From NCBI RefSeq assembly GCF_001064145.1, contig NZ_JVOJ01000032.1, positions 121,548-185,547 of the forward strand: a stretch of DNA of 64,000 nt, read 5' to 3'. The position numbers and the translations under genes were made by a program. The notes under the pieces were generated by a model. The model saw nothing but the letters and a program-made list of their open reading frames with translations, did not search any database and was not told the DNA's origin. The stretch comes from Sanguibacter keddieii. GTDB lineage: Bacteria > Actinomycetota > Actinomycetes > Actinomycetales > Actinomycetaceae. Shown here in pieces: positions 9,261-19,136 of the stretch. The first letter of the stretch is position 1, and every line of letters starts with the position of its first letter.

Positions 9261-10160
9261 TCAGGCGACGTCGAGGGTCTTGGCGACGCCCGCCAGCACC
9301 GCGCCCACGATAACGAGGGCGACACCGATGATCGTCCAGCGCAGTTCCTTGCGCGAGCGCGTCTCGTGAAGCCACAGAATTCCCAGCGGCGTGGAAATAA
9401 GGATTCCCAGCTGCGAGAGGGTGAAACCCGTGCCCGCGCCCAGGTTGTTGGAGTTGAGCTGGAGCAGCAGGATGGCGGTGCCCCACAGGACGCCGTTGAA
9501 GGTCGAAGGGAGCATGCGACGGTGGCGCAGCGAATCCTCGGGGTCGACGCCGCCGCGGCCCTGGATCGCGAAGAAAGCACCGCAATAGACGGTGTAGCCG
9601 ATCGCCTGGGGCAGGAGGAACTCGGCGGGCGCGATCCCGAACCACTTGATGATGAGGGGGAAAGCCACGAGGCCCAGCGTCGAGGTGGTCAGCAGGAAGG
9701 CGCCGCGCTTCCAGTCGAGGGAGGCCGCGTCGGAGCCGGACTCGGAGCGCGACAGGAACCAGATGCCGACGATGAGGACCACGATGGCGGCGATTCCGTA
9801 GGGCAGCGCGCCACCGTGGAGCCACTCGCCGAAGATCGCGATGCCCGCCAGGGACATGAGGACCAGCTGGCCGCCGGTAGACAGCGGCATCGTGCGGCTC
9901 ATGCCCAGGACCGAGTAGGAGCGCAGCTGATCGCACACGCCGACGCCGAGGAGCAGGCCGGTCAGGAAAGAGACGCCCAGGTTCAGCGGCGTCCACGCGG
10001 GGTGCAGGAAAGGGGTGGCGACGGCGGCCATGAGCAGGCCGCCGAGGACGGCGCCCATGACTCGCTGGCGGTCTGATCCGCCGGTCTTTCCCATCAGCGT
10101 CGTAGCGACACCGAAGAAGACAGAGGGCAGGATTCCGATAAGGATCGTGGACAGGGTCAT
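9261..10160 (-). CDS. GRP-family sugar (glucose/ribose-type) permease
   Basis: 299 residues with about ten hydrophobic segments. The segments LGMSRTMPLSTGGQLV and FGEWLHGG, the pairing of two five-helix halves and the C-terminal LGILWLHETRSRKELRWT match the GlcU/RbsU sugar-transport family of the drug/metabolite transporter superfamily. Likely a proton-driven sugar importer; the substrate cannot be told from sequence. Single-gene unit with its own terminator. Confidence 0.82.
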   Translation of the reverse strand: MTLSTILIGILPSVFFGVATTLMGKTGGSDRQRVMGAVLGGLLMAAVATPFLHPAWTPLNLGVSFLTGLLLGVGVCDQLRSYSVLGMSRTMPLSTGGQLVLMSLAGIAIFGEWLHGGALPYGIAAIVVLIVGIWFLSRSESGSDAASLDWKRGAFLLTTSTLGLVAFPLIIKWFGIAPAEFLLPQAIGYTVYCGAFFAIQGRGGVDPEDSLRHRRMLPSTFNGVLWGTAILLLQLNSNNLGAGTGFTLSQLGILISTPLGILWLHETRSRKELRWTIIGVALVIVGAVLAGVAKTLDVA

Positions 10161-10377
10161 GTGCGCACCTCCTGGGGTGGTCGATGCCCCGTTTCACAAG
10201 GTCGGGGCTTGCTTGCGTTGAATGGTGCGGCGGGCGCGCCGCCACCTCTTCCACGCTAGTCGCTGCCTCCCCCATGCCTGCAATCTCCATCGCGGTTTTG
10301 GCTACTGTTTCACATACACATCGTGAAGCCTTTCACCATATCAGGCCGACTCGATGACGCAGCGAACGCCCGGTTCC
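10161..10377. other. intergenic region upstream of the sugar permease
   Basis: Contains the presumed permease promoter and leader, including a GC-rich imperfect palindrome (GGCGGGCGCGCCGCC near 10229-10243). I see no gene here. Confidence 0.4.
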
Positions 10378-10439
10378 GGAAGCTGACACCGATCCGCACA
10401 AGCGGCCCGGGCCTCGTCCCATATGAGGAACGAGGCCCG
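10378..10439. repeat. direct repeat, distal copy, bounding the TAC islet
   Basis: 62 bases matching 12026-12087 without gaps and with about nine mismatches. The 3' half is a hairpin (GGGCCTCGT / ACGAGGCCC). The similarity also covers 31 bases outside the hairpin, so it is more than a shared terminator stem. Confidence 0.75.
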
Positions 10440-10491
10440 TTATCGTTCACGAGGCGCAGACCCTATAAGCCCTATAAGAAAACCGCATGGA

Positions 10492-10947
10492 CTACTTGTT
10501 GGGAGCGAAAGTGATTTGGCCGGAACGAATGAGAGGCAGGAGAACGGCCGTGCCAGTGACCCGCGCGGTCAAGCCACTGAGGGCTTCACGAACAAAGGGA
10601 ATCGCTGCCATGAGCGCGACTTTCGATGCGAAGTCGGCAGATGCTTCAGGGGCGAGAACAAACTCCTGAGACCCCGCATAATCGGTGATTACCGCGATAA
10701 CGGCCTGCCACTGCGCGGCTTTGAAATGGAATTCAAACCGAGCTCCGAACTCTTTTCCTTCCTGCCGAGTCCCGAGCTTGCAGGTAATCTCGATCGGCGT
10801 CGACTCGCTATCTTCACGATCGACACCTGCCTGCGGAGCATTGTCAATGAGGTCAATCGACAGGTGGTCAAAGCGGATAGCTGCCAGCTGGAGTTCCGCA
10901 ACCCTGAGTATCTCATCGGCGGTTGTCAAGAGCGGCACGTCAGACAT
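10492..10947 (-). CDS. SecB-like chaperone of a toxin-antitoxin-chaperone module
   Basis: 151 residues, the SecB size. The N-terminal part contains beta-strand-like alternating segments (IEITCKLG, FGARFEFHFK). The C-terminal PFVREALSGLTARVTG then LLPLIRSGQITF parallels the SecB pattern P-Y/F-x-RE-xx-xx-LT-xR followed by LPP-xx-F. ATG 10947 has AGGAG seven bases upstream and overlaps the antitoxin stop by 8 bases, so the two are translationally coupled. SecB itself is unusual in Gram-positives; a lone SecB-like gene behind an HTH antitoxin is characteristic of TAC systems. Inference: it stabilises the antitoxin. It is not proposed to be a general export chaperone. Confidence 0.7.
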   Translation of the reverse strand: MSDVPLLTTADEILRVAELQLAAIRFDHLSIDLIDNAPQAGVDREDSESTPIEITCKLGTRQEGKEFGARFEFHFKAAQWQAVIAVITDYAGSQEFVLAPEASADFASKVALMAAIPFVREALSGLTARVTGTAVLLPLIRSGQITFAPNK

Positions 10948-11329
10948 GAGCTGGCTCCTGGGTAATGGTCCAGCCGTCGGCGATTACCTGTGCCTTACGC
11001 GGCGTCGCCGGAACATGGACAGTTGCTTTGGCGGCTCCGGTCATCTGCCACGCACCGGGTACGCCTGCACCGCAGTCATCGACAACCTTAATGTCGAGGA
11101 GCGCATTGACGGCCATCGCGTACCGGATGATGGATGACACAGTCGGGTTAGCGTCATAGCGCTCAAACGCAGCGACCGTAGGCTGACTGACGCCCATGCG
11201 CTCGGCGACAGTCTGCTGGCTGAGCTTATGCTCCTTGCGGAGCCTTACCAAACCCTCGAGAAGACGATCCCTCGCATCGACCAGCAGATCTGCGCGGCGC
11301 TCAAGGCTCTCATCACTCACTGAAGTCAT
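10940..11329 (-). CDS. HigA-like HTH antitoxin with C-terminal extension
   Basis: 129 residues. An XRE-type helix-turn-helix is clear at about 30-75 (LSQQTVAERMGVSQPTVAAF). About 45 residues follow it, ending WQMTG...DGWTITQEPAHV. In mycobacterial TAC systems the antitoxin carries such a C-terminal chaperone-addiction segment, so this tail is a candidate. ATG 11329 sits about ten bases after a near-consensus -10 box, suggesting a near-leaderless message. The stop overlaps the chaperone start. It likely represses the module and neutralises the upstream toxin. Confidence 0.75.
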   Translation of the reverse strand: MTSVSDESLERRADLLVDARDRLLEGLVRLRKEHKLSQQTVAERMGVSQPTVAAFERYDANPTVSSIIRYAMAVNALLDIKVVDDCGAGVPGAWQMTGAAKATVHVPATPRKAQVIADGWTITQEPAHV

Positions 11330-11366
11330 AGATTAAACTATATAAGTGTGAGATGGTGTTATGCAA
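11329..11366 (-). promoter_or_regulatory. internal promoter for antitoxin and chaperone
   Basis: On the minus strand, TTGCAT (11366-11361), a 16-base spacer and TATATA (11344-11339) precede the antitoxin ATG at 11329. Transcription would start at about 11332, giving almost no leader. The AT-rich box stands out in this GC-rich DNA. Confidence 0.6.
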
Positions 11367-11369
11367 ACT

Positions 11370-11930
11370 TCAGTCATGTTGTGTGCGCCGCTCGACACCC
11401 CAGTGTGTGGAATATCCAGAGGTGAGGCGACACTCAGCAATGTCGATCTCAGCGTCTTGCGCGGCCTTGGTCGCAGCCGGGTCACCGTTGACGATCACCT
11501 TCTCATGAGCATAAAGGCCTAGTATGCACAGGCCTAGCTGATCGAATGGCTGAGCGTGAATGAGACGGACCTCAGCCTGAGCATAGGAGTCAATCCCTGA
11601 GGAATTAACTTCGCGAACATCAATGTCCCGCCAGCGAATTTCGAAAAGAGCAGCACCGCCGCGCAGAGATTTCAGTTCTTCCGGTGGTCGAAGTTTGCCT
11701 TGTGCGGCTTTTTCCAGGCGCTTTTTAAAACTCGCGCGGATCATCGCCTCTTGGTACGGATTCCAGCGACGGTTCCTTGGCTCCTTGATGGCCGCCATAA
11801 GAGCATTTACAGCTAAGCTGATGTGCTCTTGAGCCGTTCCATTACCGCCGCCATACCAATAGAAGTCCGCAGGCAGGTCGAGACACGCATTCGACCTGGA
11901 GGAATTATCTGCGACACTCATGACCTCCAT
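11370..11930 (-). CDS. putative RelE/HigB-like toxin of the TAC module
   Basis: 186 residues from ATG 11930. The C-terminal half has the RelE/HigB pattern: LKSLRGGAALFEIRW, then VRLIHAQPFDQLGLCILGLYAHEK, then DAEIDIAECRL. This parallels the mycobacterial HigB order of R-G-x-LELRW, the RVLFF strand, an ALTAFYKN strand and a final helix. The N-terminal ~80 residues are extra and contain a basic helix (RRWNPYQEAMIRASFKKR). Family toxins are ribosome-dependent mRNA endonucleases. The start is uncertain: ATG 11921 is an alternative and neither has good Shine-Dalgarno spacing. Forty bases separate it from the antitoxin. GC looks lower than in neighbours. Confidence 0.6.
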   Translation of the reverse strand: MEVMSVADNSSRSNACLDLPADFYWYGGGNGTAQEHISLAVNALMAAIKEPRNRRWNPYQEAMIRASFKKRLEKAAQGKLRPPEELKSLRGGAALFEIRWRDIDVREVNSSGIDSYAQAEVRLIHAQPFDQLGLCILGLYAHEKVIVNGDPAATKAAQDAEIDIAECRLTSGYSTHWGVERRTQHD

Positions 11931-12025
11931 GGTAGCCGGATGGTATTGAATTGTGAGCGCACATGCCGTCGACGGCTTGCCTCGCACAACACGCAAGGGG
12001 AACCCACAGTCGCCCACGAGCATGA

Positions 12026-12087
12026 GGAAACTGACGCCGGTCCGTAAAACCAGCGCGGGCCTCGTCCCAGATGAGGAACGAGGCCCG
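12026..12087. repeat. direct repeat, glmS-proximal copy, bounding the TAC islet
   Basis: Partner of 10378-10439. It starts 36 bases past the glmS stop and includes the hairpin GGGCCTCGT...ACGAGGCCC (12057-12086), which probably serves as the glmS terminator. The longest reading frame of the toxin gene would begin inside it. Confidence 0.75.
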
Positions 12088-12123
12088 GGAGCGCTGCCGG
12101 GACACCAGCCCCGCGTCGGTGGA

Positions 12124-14037
<1,914 letters not shown>

Positions 14038-14143
14038 AGCACCCATTCCAACACACCAAACCCCCCTATCGGTCAGTAACGTGTGTCGCTTCACGCGGTG
14101 AACAAGTGCACACGACCACAAACAAGTGGGGCACAATGGGATC
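14038..14143. promoter_or_regulatory. divergent glmS / coaA promoter region
   Basis: 106 bases serve both genes. AACAAGTG occurs twice exactly 20 bases apart (14101 and 14121), each followed by a GCAC, a helical-turn spacing suited to a paired binding site. The -35/-10 boxes could not be assigned confidently. Confidence 0.35.
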
Positions 14144-15166
14144 GTGAGCACCACCGAGAGCCCCTCGACCGTCCCATCCACAGCCTCGCCGGCCGCCTCG
14201 CCTGACGAGCTAAGCCCGGCTGCCGCACGCAACGCGCACAACCCCTACGCGCGCTTCGACCGCCGCGAGTGGGACCGCCTCGCCGATCGCACTCCCCTGC
14301 CCCTCACGCAGGAGGACATCGACCGCATCGCGTCACTGGGCGACCCCATCGACATGACCGAGGTCGATACAATTTACCGGCCCCTGAGCGCGCTGCTGCA
14401 GCTCTACATCGACGGGCGCCGCCGCACCGCCGCCGAGCGCCACGCCTTCCTCGGAGAGCCCGAGGGCCACTCAACGCCCTTCGTCATCGGCATCGCCGGC
14501 TCGGTCGCCGTCGGAAAGTCGACGGTCGCGCGCCTCCTCCAGCTGCTGCTCTCCCGCTGGGACTCCACCCCACGCGTGGACCTGGTGACCACCGACGGCT
14601 TCCTCTACCCGAACCGGATCCTGCAGGAACGCTCCCTCATCGCCCGCAAGGGGTTCCCCGAGTCCTACGACCGCTCGGCCCTCATTTCGTTCCTCGCCTC
14701 GGTGAAGGCCGGCAACCCGCACGCAAAAGCCCCGGTGTACTCGCACGTCACCTACGACATCGTGCCCGACACCTACATCGACGTGGATCGCCCCGACATC
14801 CTCATCGTCGAGGGCCTCAACGTGCTCCAGCCGCCGCGCTCGGCACCCGGTTCCATCTCGGTGGCAGTTTCGGACTACTTCGACTTTTCCATCTACGTCG
14901 ACGCCGACGAAACGTTCATTGAACAGTGGTACGTGGACCGCTTCCTCAAGCTGCGCGCAACCGCGTTCTCCCGTGAGGACTCCTACTTCAAGACCTACGC
15001 CTCCCTCACCGACGACGAGGCCGTCTCGACCGCGCACGTCGTCTGGAACGCGATCAACCTGCCGAACCTGCGCGAAAACATCCGCCCCACCCGCGAGCGC
15101 GCGACCCTCATCTTCACGAAGGGCCCCGACCACCGCGTCGAGTCCCTGTCAATCCGCAAGGACTGA
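14144..15166 (+). CDS. coaA: type I pantothenate kinase
   Basis: 340 residues from GTG 14144; an in-frame GTG at 14126 would add six. The P-loop [12 protein letters not shown] lies near 116-127. Further CoaA signatures are [30 protein letters not shown] and IVEGLNVLQ. It phosphorylates pantothenate, the committed step of CoA synthesis. The N-terminal ~35 residues are Ser/Thr/Ala-rich and probably disordered. It is one of three clear plus-strand genes here. Confidence 0.95.
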   Translation: MSTTESPSTVPSTASPAASPDELSPAAARNAHNPYARFDRREWDRLADRTPLPLTQEDIDRIASLGDPIDMTEVDTIYRPLSALLQLYIDGRRRTAAERHAFLGEPEGHSTPFVIGIAGSVAVGKSTVARLLQLLLSRWDSTPRVDLVTTDGFLYPNRILQERSLIARKGFPESYDRSALISFLASVKAGNPHAKAPVYSHVTYDIVPDTYIDVDRPDILIVEGLNVLQPPRSAPGSISVAVSDYFDFSIYVDADETFIEQWYVDRFLKLRATAFSREDSYFKTYASLTDDEAVSTAHVVWNAINLPNLRENIRPTRERATLIFTKGPDHRVESLSIRKD

Positions 15167-15193
15167 TCTCTTTCCCTCTCGTAGCGCACGCGA

Positions 15194-15230
15194 ACGAGGC
15201 CGCAGCCGGAAAACCCGGCCACGGCCTCGT
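15194..15230. terminator. shared hairpin between convergent coaA and the secreted hydrolase gene
   Basis: ACGAGGCCG-ca-GCCGG / CCGGC-ca-CGGCCTCGT around an AAAAC loop, in the 82-base gap between two convergent genes. There is no long T-run on either side, so termination may be partly factor-dependent. Confidence 0.65.
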
Positions 15231-15248
15231 CTCATGTGGAGCTAACGG

Positions 15249-18200
15249 TTAGCCGATCCACGCTCCCGAGGGCGCGAAGTGGTACCAGGACCAGCCGATG
15301 AGTTCCCAACCGGTGGCCATGGAGCCGTTCGAGCGCAGGTAGAACCAGACGGGGCCCTCCTGGTACCAGCCGGTGGTCATCGCACCGTTGGCACCCAGGT
15401 GGTACCAGGTGCCGCCGAGGAGCTGCCAGCCGGTGACCATGGAGCCGGAGGGCGACAGGTAGTACCAGGTGCCGCCGTCCTTGACCCAACCGGTACGCAT
15501 GACGCCGGAGGAGGACAGGTAGAACCAAGTTCCGTCGATCTGGGCCCAACCGGTCGCCATCTGACCGGTCGCGGGATCGAGGTAGTACCAGGAGCCGCGG
15601 TCCATGATCCAGCCGTACTGCTGGGCACCGCTGGAGCCGTGGTAGTACCAGTGTCCGCCGTCGTAGACCCAGCCCATCTTCAGGTAGCCGCTCGCGTCGA
15701 AGCGGTAGGTCTGCCCGTCGATGACGAGAGTCTCGTTGGCGGCGTAGGTGCCGTCAGAGTAGCTGTACCACCAGCCGAAGTATCCGGACTTCCACTGACC
15801 GGTGCGGGGCTGGGGCGCGGGATCCGGGGTCGGAGTCGGGGTGGGATCGACGGTCGGCACGGGTGCCGGGGTCGGGTCCACGGTGGGCTGCGGAGCCGGG
15901 GGCGGGTCCACAGTCGGCTGCGGGTCCGGCGTGGGCTGCGGGTCCGGCGTGGGGGTCGGATCATCGACCGTCACCCAGTACAGGAAGCGCGAGTCGCCGC
16001 CACCAACGGCATGGAGCACGACCTGCGAGGTCTCGCCCTCGCCAAGCTCGACTTCCTGCGTCGTCTTGTCGGCCGGGTTGACGAGCATCAGGTGCGCGTT
16101 CGCAGCCGGCTTCTTGACGGTCAGGGTGATGTCCTGAGCGGTCTCGGCCAGCGAGCCGTTGTCGGTGCGCGGGTCGAGGAGGTAGGACGGGTAGCGGGTC
16201 TGGCCGGTCAGAGCGTTGACGACCATGAAACCCTTGGGGGCCGTCGTGGAGTCGCCGAAGATTTCGGCGGACTTGGCGGTCTCCAGGCCCTTCAGCTGCT
16301 CGAAGTAGCCGACGACGACGTCGCCGGGCAGTCTATCGTTGACGGAGCCGACGTTGGTGACCGACATGTCAACCAGACCGACGGCCTCGTTGGCGGCCTT
16401 GGCCTCGTCTCCCGAGGCGAAGTCACCGTACTTGTAGCCGCTCAGCGAAGGGGCCTCACCGCGAGCCGCGTACTGGCCGGGCTTGTAGGCGACGAACGTG
16501 GAATTCATGGCCTTCGTGTAGTTACCGATGTAAGCAACGTTGCCGAAGATGTTGGAGAACTCGTAGAACGAACGCGTCGGCGCACCATCGTGGTCGATGA
16601 TCGAGGAGCGGTCGTAGCCGTTGTATTCCATGCGGAACAGGCCGAACCACTTCTGGCCGGTGGCCAGGCCCAGGGACGGGACGATCGACTTTTCGGAGGC
16701 CGACACGTTGGCGTCCCAGTTGTAGTCCAGGTACTGGCCGTACAGGATCGGGCTGGTGCCGTCACCGGTGAGGCCCTTGAGGCCGTATTCGCGCTGCTTC
16801 TTCCAGGTGTTGGTGTTCAGCAGGTCCATAACGACTCTGCTCGGAGCCGGGCCACCGTTGGCACCCCAGTAGTACTTGTCCCAGCTGAGCAGGTCGGGCT
16901 TGGCGTTCTCGACGTAGTAGCTCAGGTTCGCGTCGCGGTACCAGGAAGGATCATCCCAAGAGTTGGCGTGGACGACGGCACCGGGGATGTTCTGCTTGGA
17001 CCAGGAGAACCAGTTCTTAAAGCACTCCGACTCGACGCGGTTGAATCCGCCCTCATCGCCGTACTGGATGTCGACCAACGTGGACGCGTAAGGCAACATG
17101 TACTCGTTCATGAAGTCGCGGGGCTCGCCCGCGTTGCACATGCTGTTCTTGCCGGTGGGAGCCTTCGCGAGGGCCCACGGCGCGCCCTTGCCGAGGGACT
17201 CCATCATGGCGGTATTGAACATGGGCAGGTCGTAGAACATCGGGAATGCGCCGCCCGTGAGGTCACGCTCGTTGGCATCGAAGCCGCCGCGGCCGTAGCC
17301 CTCGGAGGGAACCCACGCGGGCATCATGACGCCGTACTGCAGCGCGAGGGCCTGTGCGCGGTTCACGCCCCACTTGCCCTCCCCGGGGTTGAAGCCGGAG
17401 TAGCGCTCGTACATGGAGTTGTCGACTGCCGGGGCAACGGGGGTCTTGCCGGCGGGCAAGCCCCACACCTCGACGTCGTTGAAGGTCACCGCAGTGGCGA
17501 TGTTGCGCGGAGTCTGCGGCTCGGTCTCGTCGTTCATCCAGATGCGGATGTTCTTGGCGAGGTGGTAGCTGTTGAAGTCCCAGTACCACAGGCCGCGCGC
17601 GTCGCGCGTGAGCGAGCCGTGGGTGACGATGGTCTTCCACTCGCCGCCGTCGGCCTCCTGGACCGCGATGGCCACGGAGTTACCGCCGTGCCAGCCCGGG
17701 ACGCCGGCGGGCAGGGTCGGGGTACCCCATCCGTTGACGCGGTGCACGTAGCGGGCCTCGCCCAGGTGCAGCTCGATGCCGGTGACACTGCTCGACCAGT
17801 CATTCGCGCGGACGAGCGGATCGGAGGTCCACGTCGTTGTGGGGTCGAGGTCGGTGAGGGCCGCATTGTCGGCCTCGGTGCCGCCGTTCGCGGTGGCCGT
17901 CACGGGGACCATGACGTTGCCGCGGAAGTCGGTGTCCACCTTGGTGATGTTGACGACGTAGGTGGCTTCCTTGCCGTCCTTGCTCACCGTGGCAGTGATG
18001 ACGTTCAGGCCGGTGGTGAGGTCGAGGTTGGACACGCGGCCGTCGGCGTCGGGGGTCGCGCCGTTGATGGTGACGGTGGCGCCGTCGACCGCGCGGATGC
18101 GGGCCGAGACGGCCTTGGCGTGGTAGTAACCGGTGGCCGTGTAGGTGTGGGTGCCGGGGGCGAAGTCCACGGGCTTGCCGGGCTCGCCGTAGGGCAGCTG

Positions 18201-18977
18201 GTCGATGACGAAGTCAACGACGAGGTCGGACGCACCCGATCCGGAGGCCGGGGCATCGGGGTGGGGCACGACGGGGCGCGCGACATTGTTGTTGTTTCCG
18301 GTGTCGTCGCTGCCGTAGGAGGTAATGGCGTTGCCCTCGGCGTCGCAGGGCAGGAGCTTGATGTCGGACAGCGCCATGTCCTTCTTGCCGGGGGCGAGGG
18401 AACGCAGACCCGTGAGAGCAAAGACGCGCTTCGTGGTCGCCGGGAAGGTGACGTACTGTTCCTTGTTTCCGTACTGCAGGTCGGTGCCGTGAGCGACCTC
18501 GGTACCGCCTTCCCACTCACCTGCGGCGACCTTGGTCTTCCAGTCGGCGAAGGAGGCTTCGGCAGCGGGGTTACCGGGGTCCTCATCGAAGGCAAAGACG
18601 CGGTATTCGCCGGGGAACTGGTCGTTGCCCAGGGTCGAATCGTAGGTTGGGCGCGGGGTTAGGCCGAGGCCGCACACCTGGGTGCCGGGGGTGGGGTTCT
18701 GGACGGCGAGGGCGTGCGGGTATTCATCGAGGCCGCCCTTCCACTTGGTGGTCCAGAAGGTCTTGGTCGCGTCGGTACGGGTCGTGTCGTCGTCGACGAG
18801 GGCTGCGATCGTGCCGTTGGGTGCGCTTTCACCGACCTTTTCTTCGGAGGTCGCCCACAGGACGGTCGGGTGATACGGGGTTTCGGTGGCGGCGACGGCC
18901 GCAGCGGGTGCGAGGCCAAGCATGGTGGCCGCAAGAATCGGGGCTGAGAGCGCACCGATGATGGGTCTAGTCCCCAT
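15249..18977 (-). CDS. secreted multidomain glycosidase-like protein with choline-binding-type repeats
   Basis: 1242 residues. A signal peptide ends near AVAATE (~32). Residues ~360-505 look like a discoidin/CBM32-type module (LTDLDPTTTWTSDP, VTGIELHLGEARYVHRVNGWG). Residues ~515-815 form a TIM-barrel-like catalytic candidate with DIQYGDEGGF (Glu ~640) and LLSWDKYYWG. A Pro-rich linker (~1005-1060) leads to about seven W/Y/G repeats of ~20 residues (GGTWYYLSPSGSMVTGW type), like cell-wall choline/glucan-binding repeats. I cannot assign a GH family; GH85 motifs are absent. ATG 18977 has GAAGGAG eight bases upstream. A LacI-type operator lies 71-87 bases upstream. Confidence 0.75.
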   Translation of the reverse strand: MGTRPIIGALSAPILAATMLGLAPAAAVAATETPYHPTVLWATSEEKVGESAPNGTIAALVDDDTTRTDATKTFWTTKWKGGLDEYPHALAVQNPTPGTQVCGLGLTPRPTYDSTLGNDQFPGEYRVFAFDEDPGNPAAEASFADWKTKVAAGEWEGGTEVAHGTDLQYGNKEQYVTFPATTKRVFALTGLRSLAPGKKDMALSDIKLLPCDAEGNAITSYGSDDTGNNNNVARPVVPHPDAPASGSGASDLVVDFVIDQLPYGEPGKPVDFAPGTHTYTATGYYHAKAVSARIRAVDGATVTINGATPDADGRVSNLDLTTGLNVITATVSKDGKEATYVVNITKVDTDFRGNVMVPVTATANGGTEADNAALTDLDPTTTWTSDPLVRANDWSSSVTGIELHLGEARYVHRVNGWGTPTLPAGVPGWHGGNSVAIAVQEADGGEWKTIVTHGSLTRDARGLWYWDFNSYHLAKNIRIWMNDETEPQTPRNIATAVTFNDVEVWGLPAGKTPVAPAVDNSMYERYSGFNPGEGKWGVNRAQALALQYGVMMPAWVPSEGYGRGGFDANERDLTGGAFPMFYDLPMFNTAMMESLGKGAPWALAKAPTGKNSMCNAGEPRDFMNEYMLPYASTLVDIQYGDEGGFNRVESECFKNWFSWSKQNIPGAVVHANSWDDPSWYRDANLSYYVENAKPDLLSWDKYYWGANGGPAPSRVVMDLLNTNTWKKQREYGLKGLTGDGTSPILYGQYLDYNWDANVSASEKSIVPSLGLATGQKWFGLFRMEYNGYDRSSIIDHDGAPTRSFYEFSNIFGNVAYIGNYTKAMNSTFVAYKPGQYAARGEAPSLSGYKYGDFASGDEAKAANEAVGLVDMSVTNVGSVNDRLPGDVVVGYFEQLKGLETAKSAEIFGDSTTAPKGFMVVNALTGQTRYPSYLLDPRTDNGSLAETAQDITLTVKKPAANAHLMLVNPADKTTQEVELGEGETSQVVLHAVGGGDSRFLYWVTVDDPTPTPDPQPTPDPQPTVDPPPAPQPTVDPTPAPVPTVDPTPTPTPDPAPQPRTGQWKSGYFGWWYSYSDGTYAANETLVIDGQTYRFDASGYLKMGWVYDGGHWYYHGSSGAQQYGWIMDRGSWYYLDPATGQMATGWAQIDGTWFYLSSSGVMRTGWVKDGGTWYYLSPSGSMVTGWQLLGGTWYHLGANGAMTTGWYQEGPVWFYLRSNGSMATGWELIGWSWYHFAPSGAWIG

Positions 18978-19047
18978 GAGTTTAACTCCTTCGTCAGTAT
19001 GGGGGTCATGGCTGGGATTGGTCGCTAGACGGCGACAAATCCACATT

Positions 19048-19064
19048 ACCTAACACGTGTTAGT
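19048..19064 (-). promoter_or_regulatory. LacI-type operator O1 before the secreted hydrolase
   Basis: Minus strand ACTAACACGTGTTAGGT, containing a perfect 14-bp palindrome CTAACACGTGTTAG (19050-19063). It aligns without gaps with O2 (22547-22563) and O3 (25536-25552). Confidence 0.75.
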
Positions 19065-19098
19065 TTTTTGTGAAAGAACCTCCTTTTAGGTAGAGAAG

Positions 19099-19131
19099 AT
19101 CCCCGCGGGTGCGAGGGGCACCCGCGGGGAT
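19099..19131 (-). terminator. terminator of the sugar ABC operon
   Basis: Perfect 14-bp stem ATCCCCGCGGGTGC (19099-19112) / GCACCCGCGGGGAT (19118-19131) with a 5-base loop, six bases past the last permease stop. The tail is CTTCTCTACC rather than a pure T-run. Confidence 0.75.
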
Positions 19132-19136
19132 GAGGA

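Noticed and set aside
10492..10947. Housekeeping SecB export chaperone
   Set aside because: Position behind an HTH antitoxin with an 8-base overlap, lower GC and Gram-positive host all favour a TAC chaperone.
14038..14143. glmS ribozyme leader
   Set aside because: The gap is too short and GC pattern does not show the ribozyme core; this class is chiefly found in Firmicutes.
15800..15960. Tandem DNA repeat near the end of the secreted hydrolase gene
   Set aside because: It encodes the Pro/Asp/Thr linker of the protein and is explained by that low-complexity segment.
15279..18662. 1127-codon plus-strand frame opposite the secreted hydrolase
   Set aside because: Same artefact; the minus strand has signal peptide, Shine-Dalgarno, repeats and operator, the plus frame has none.
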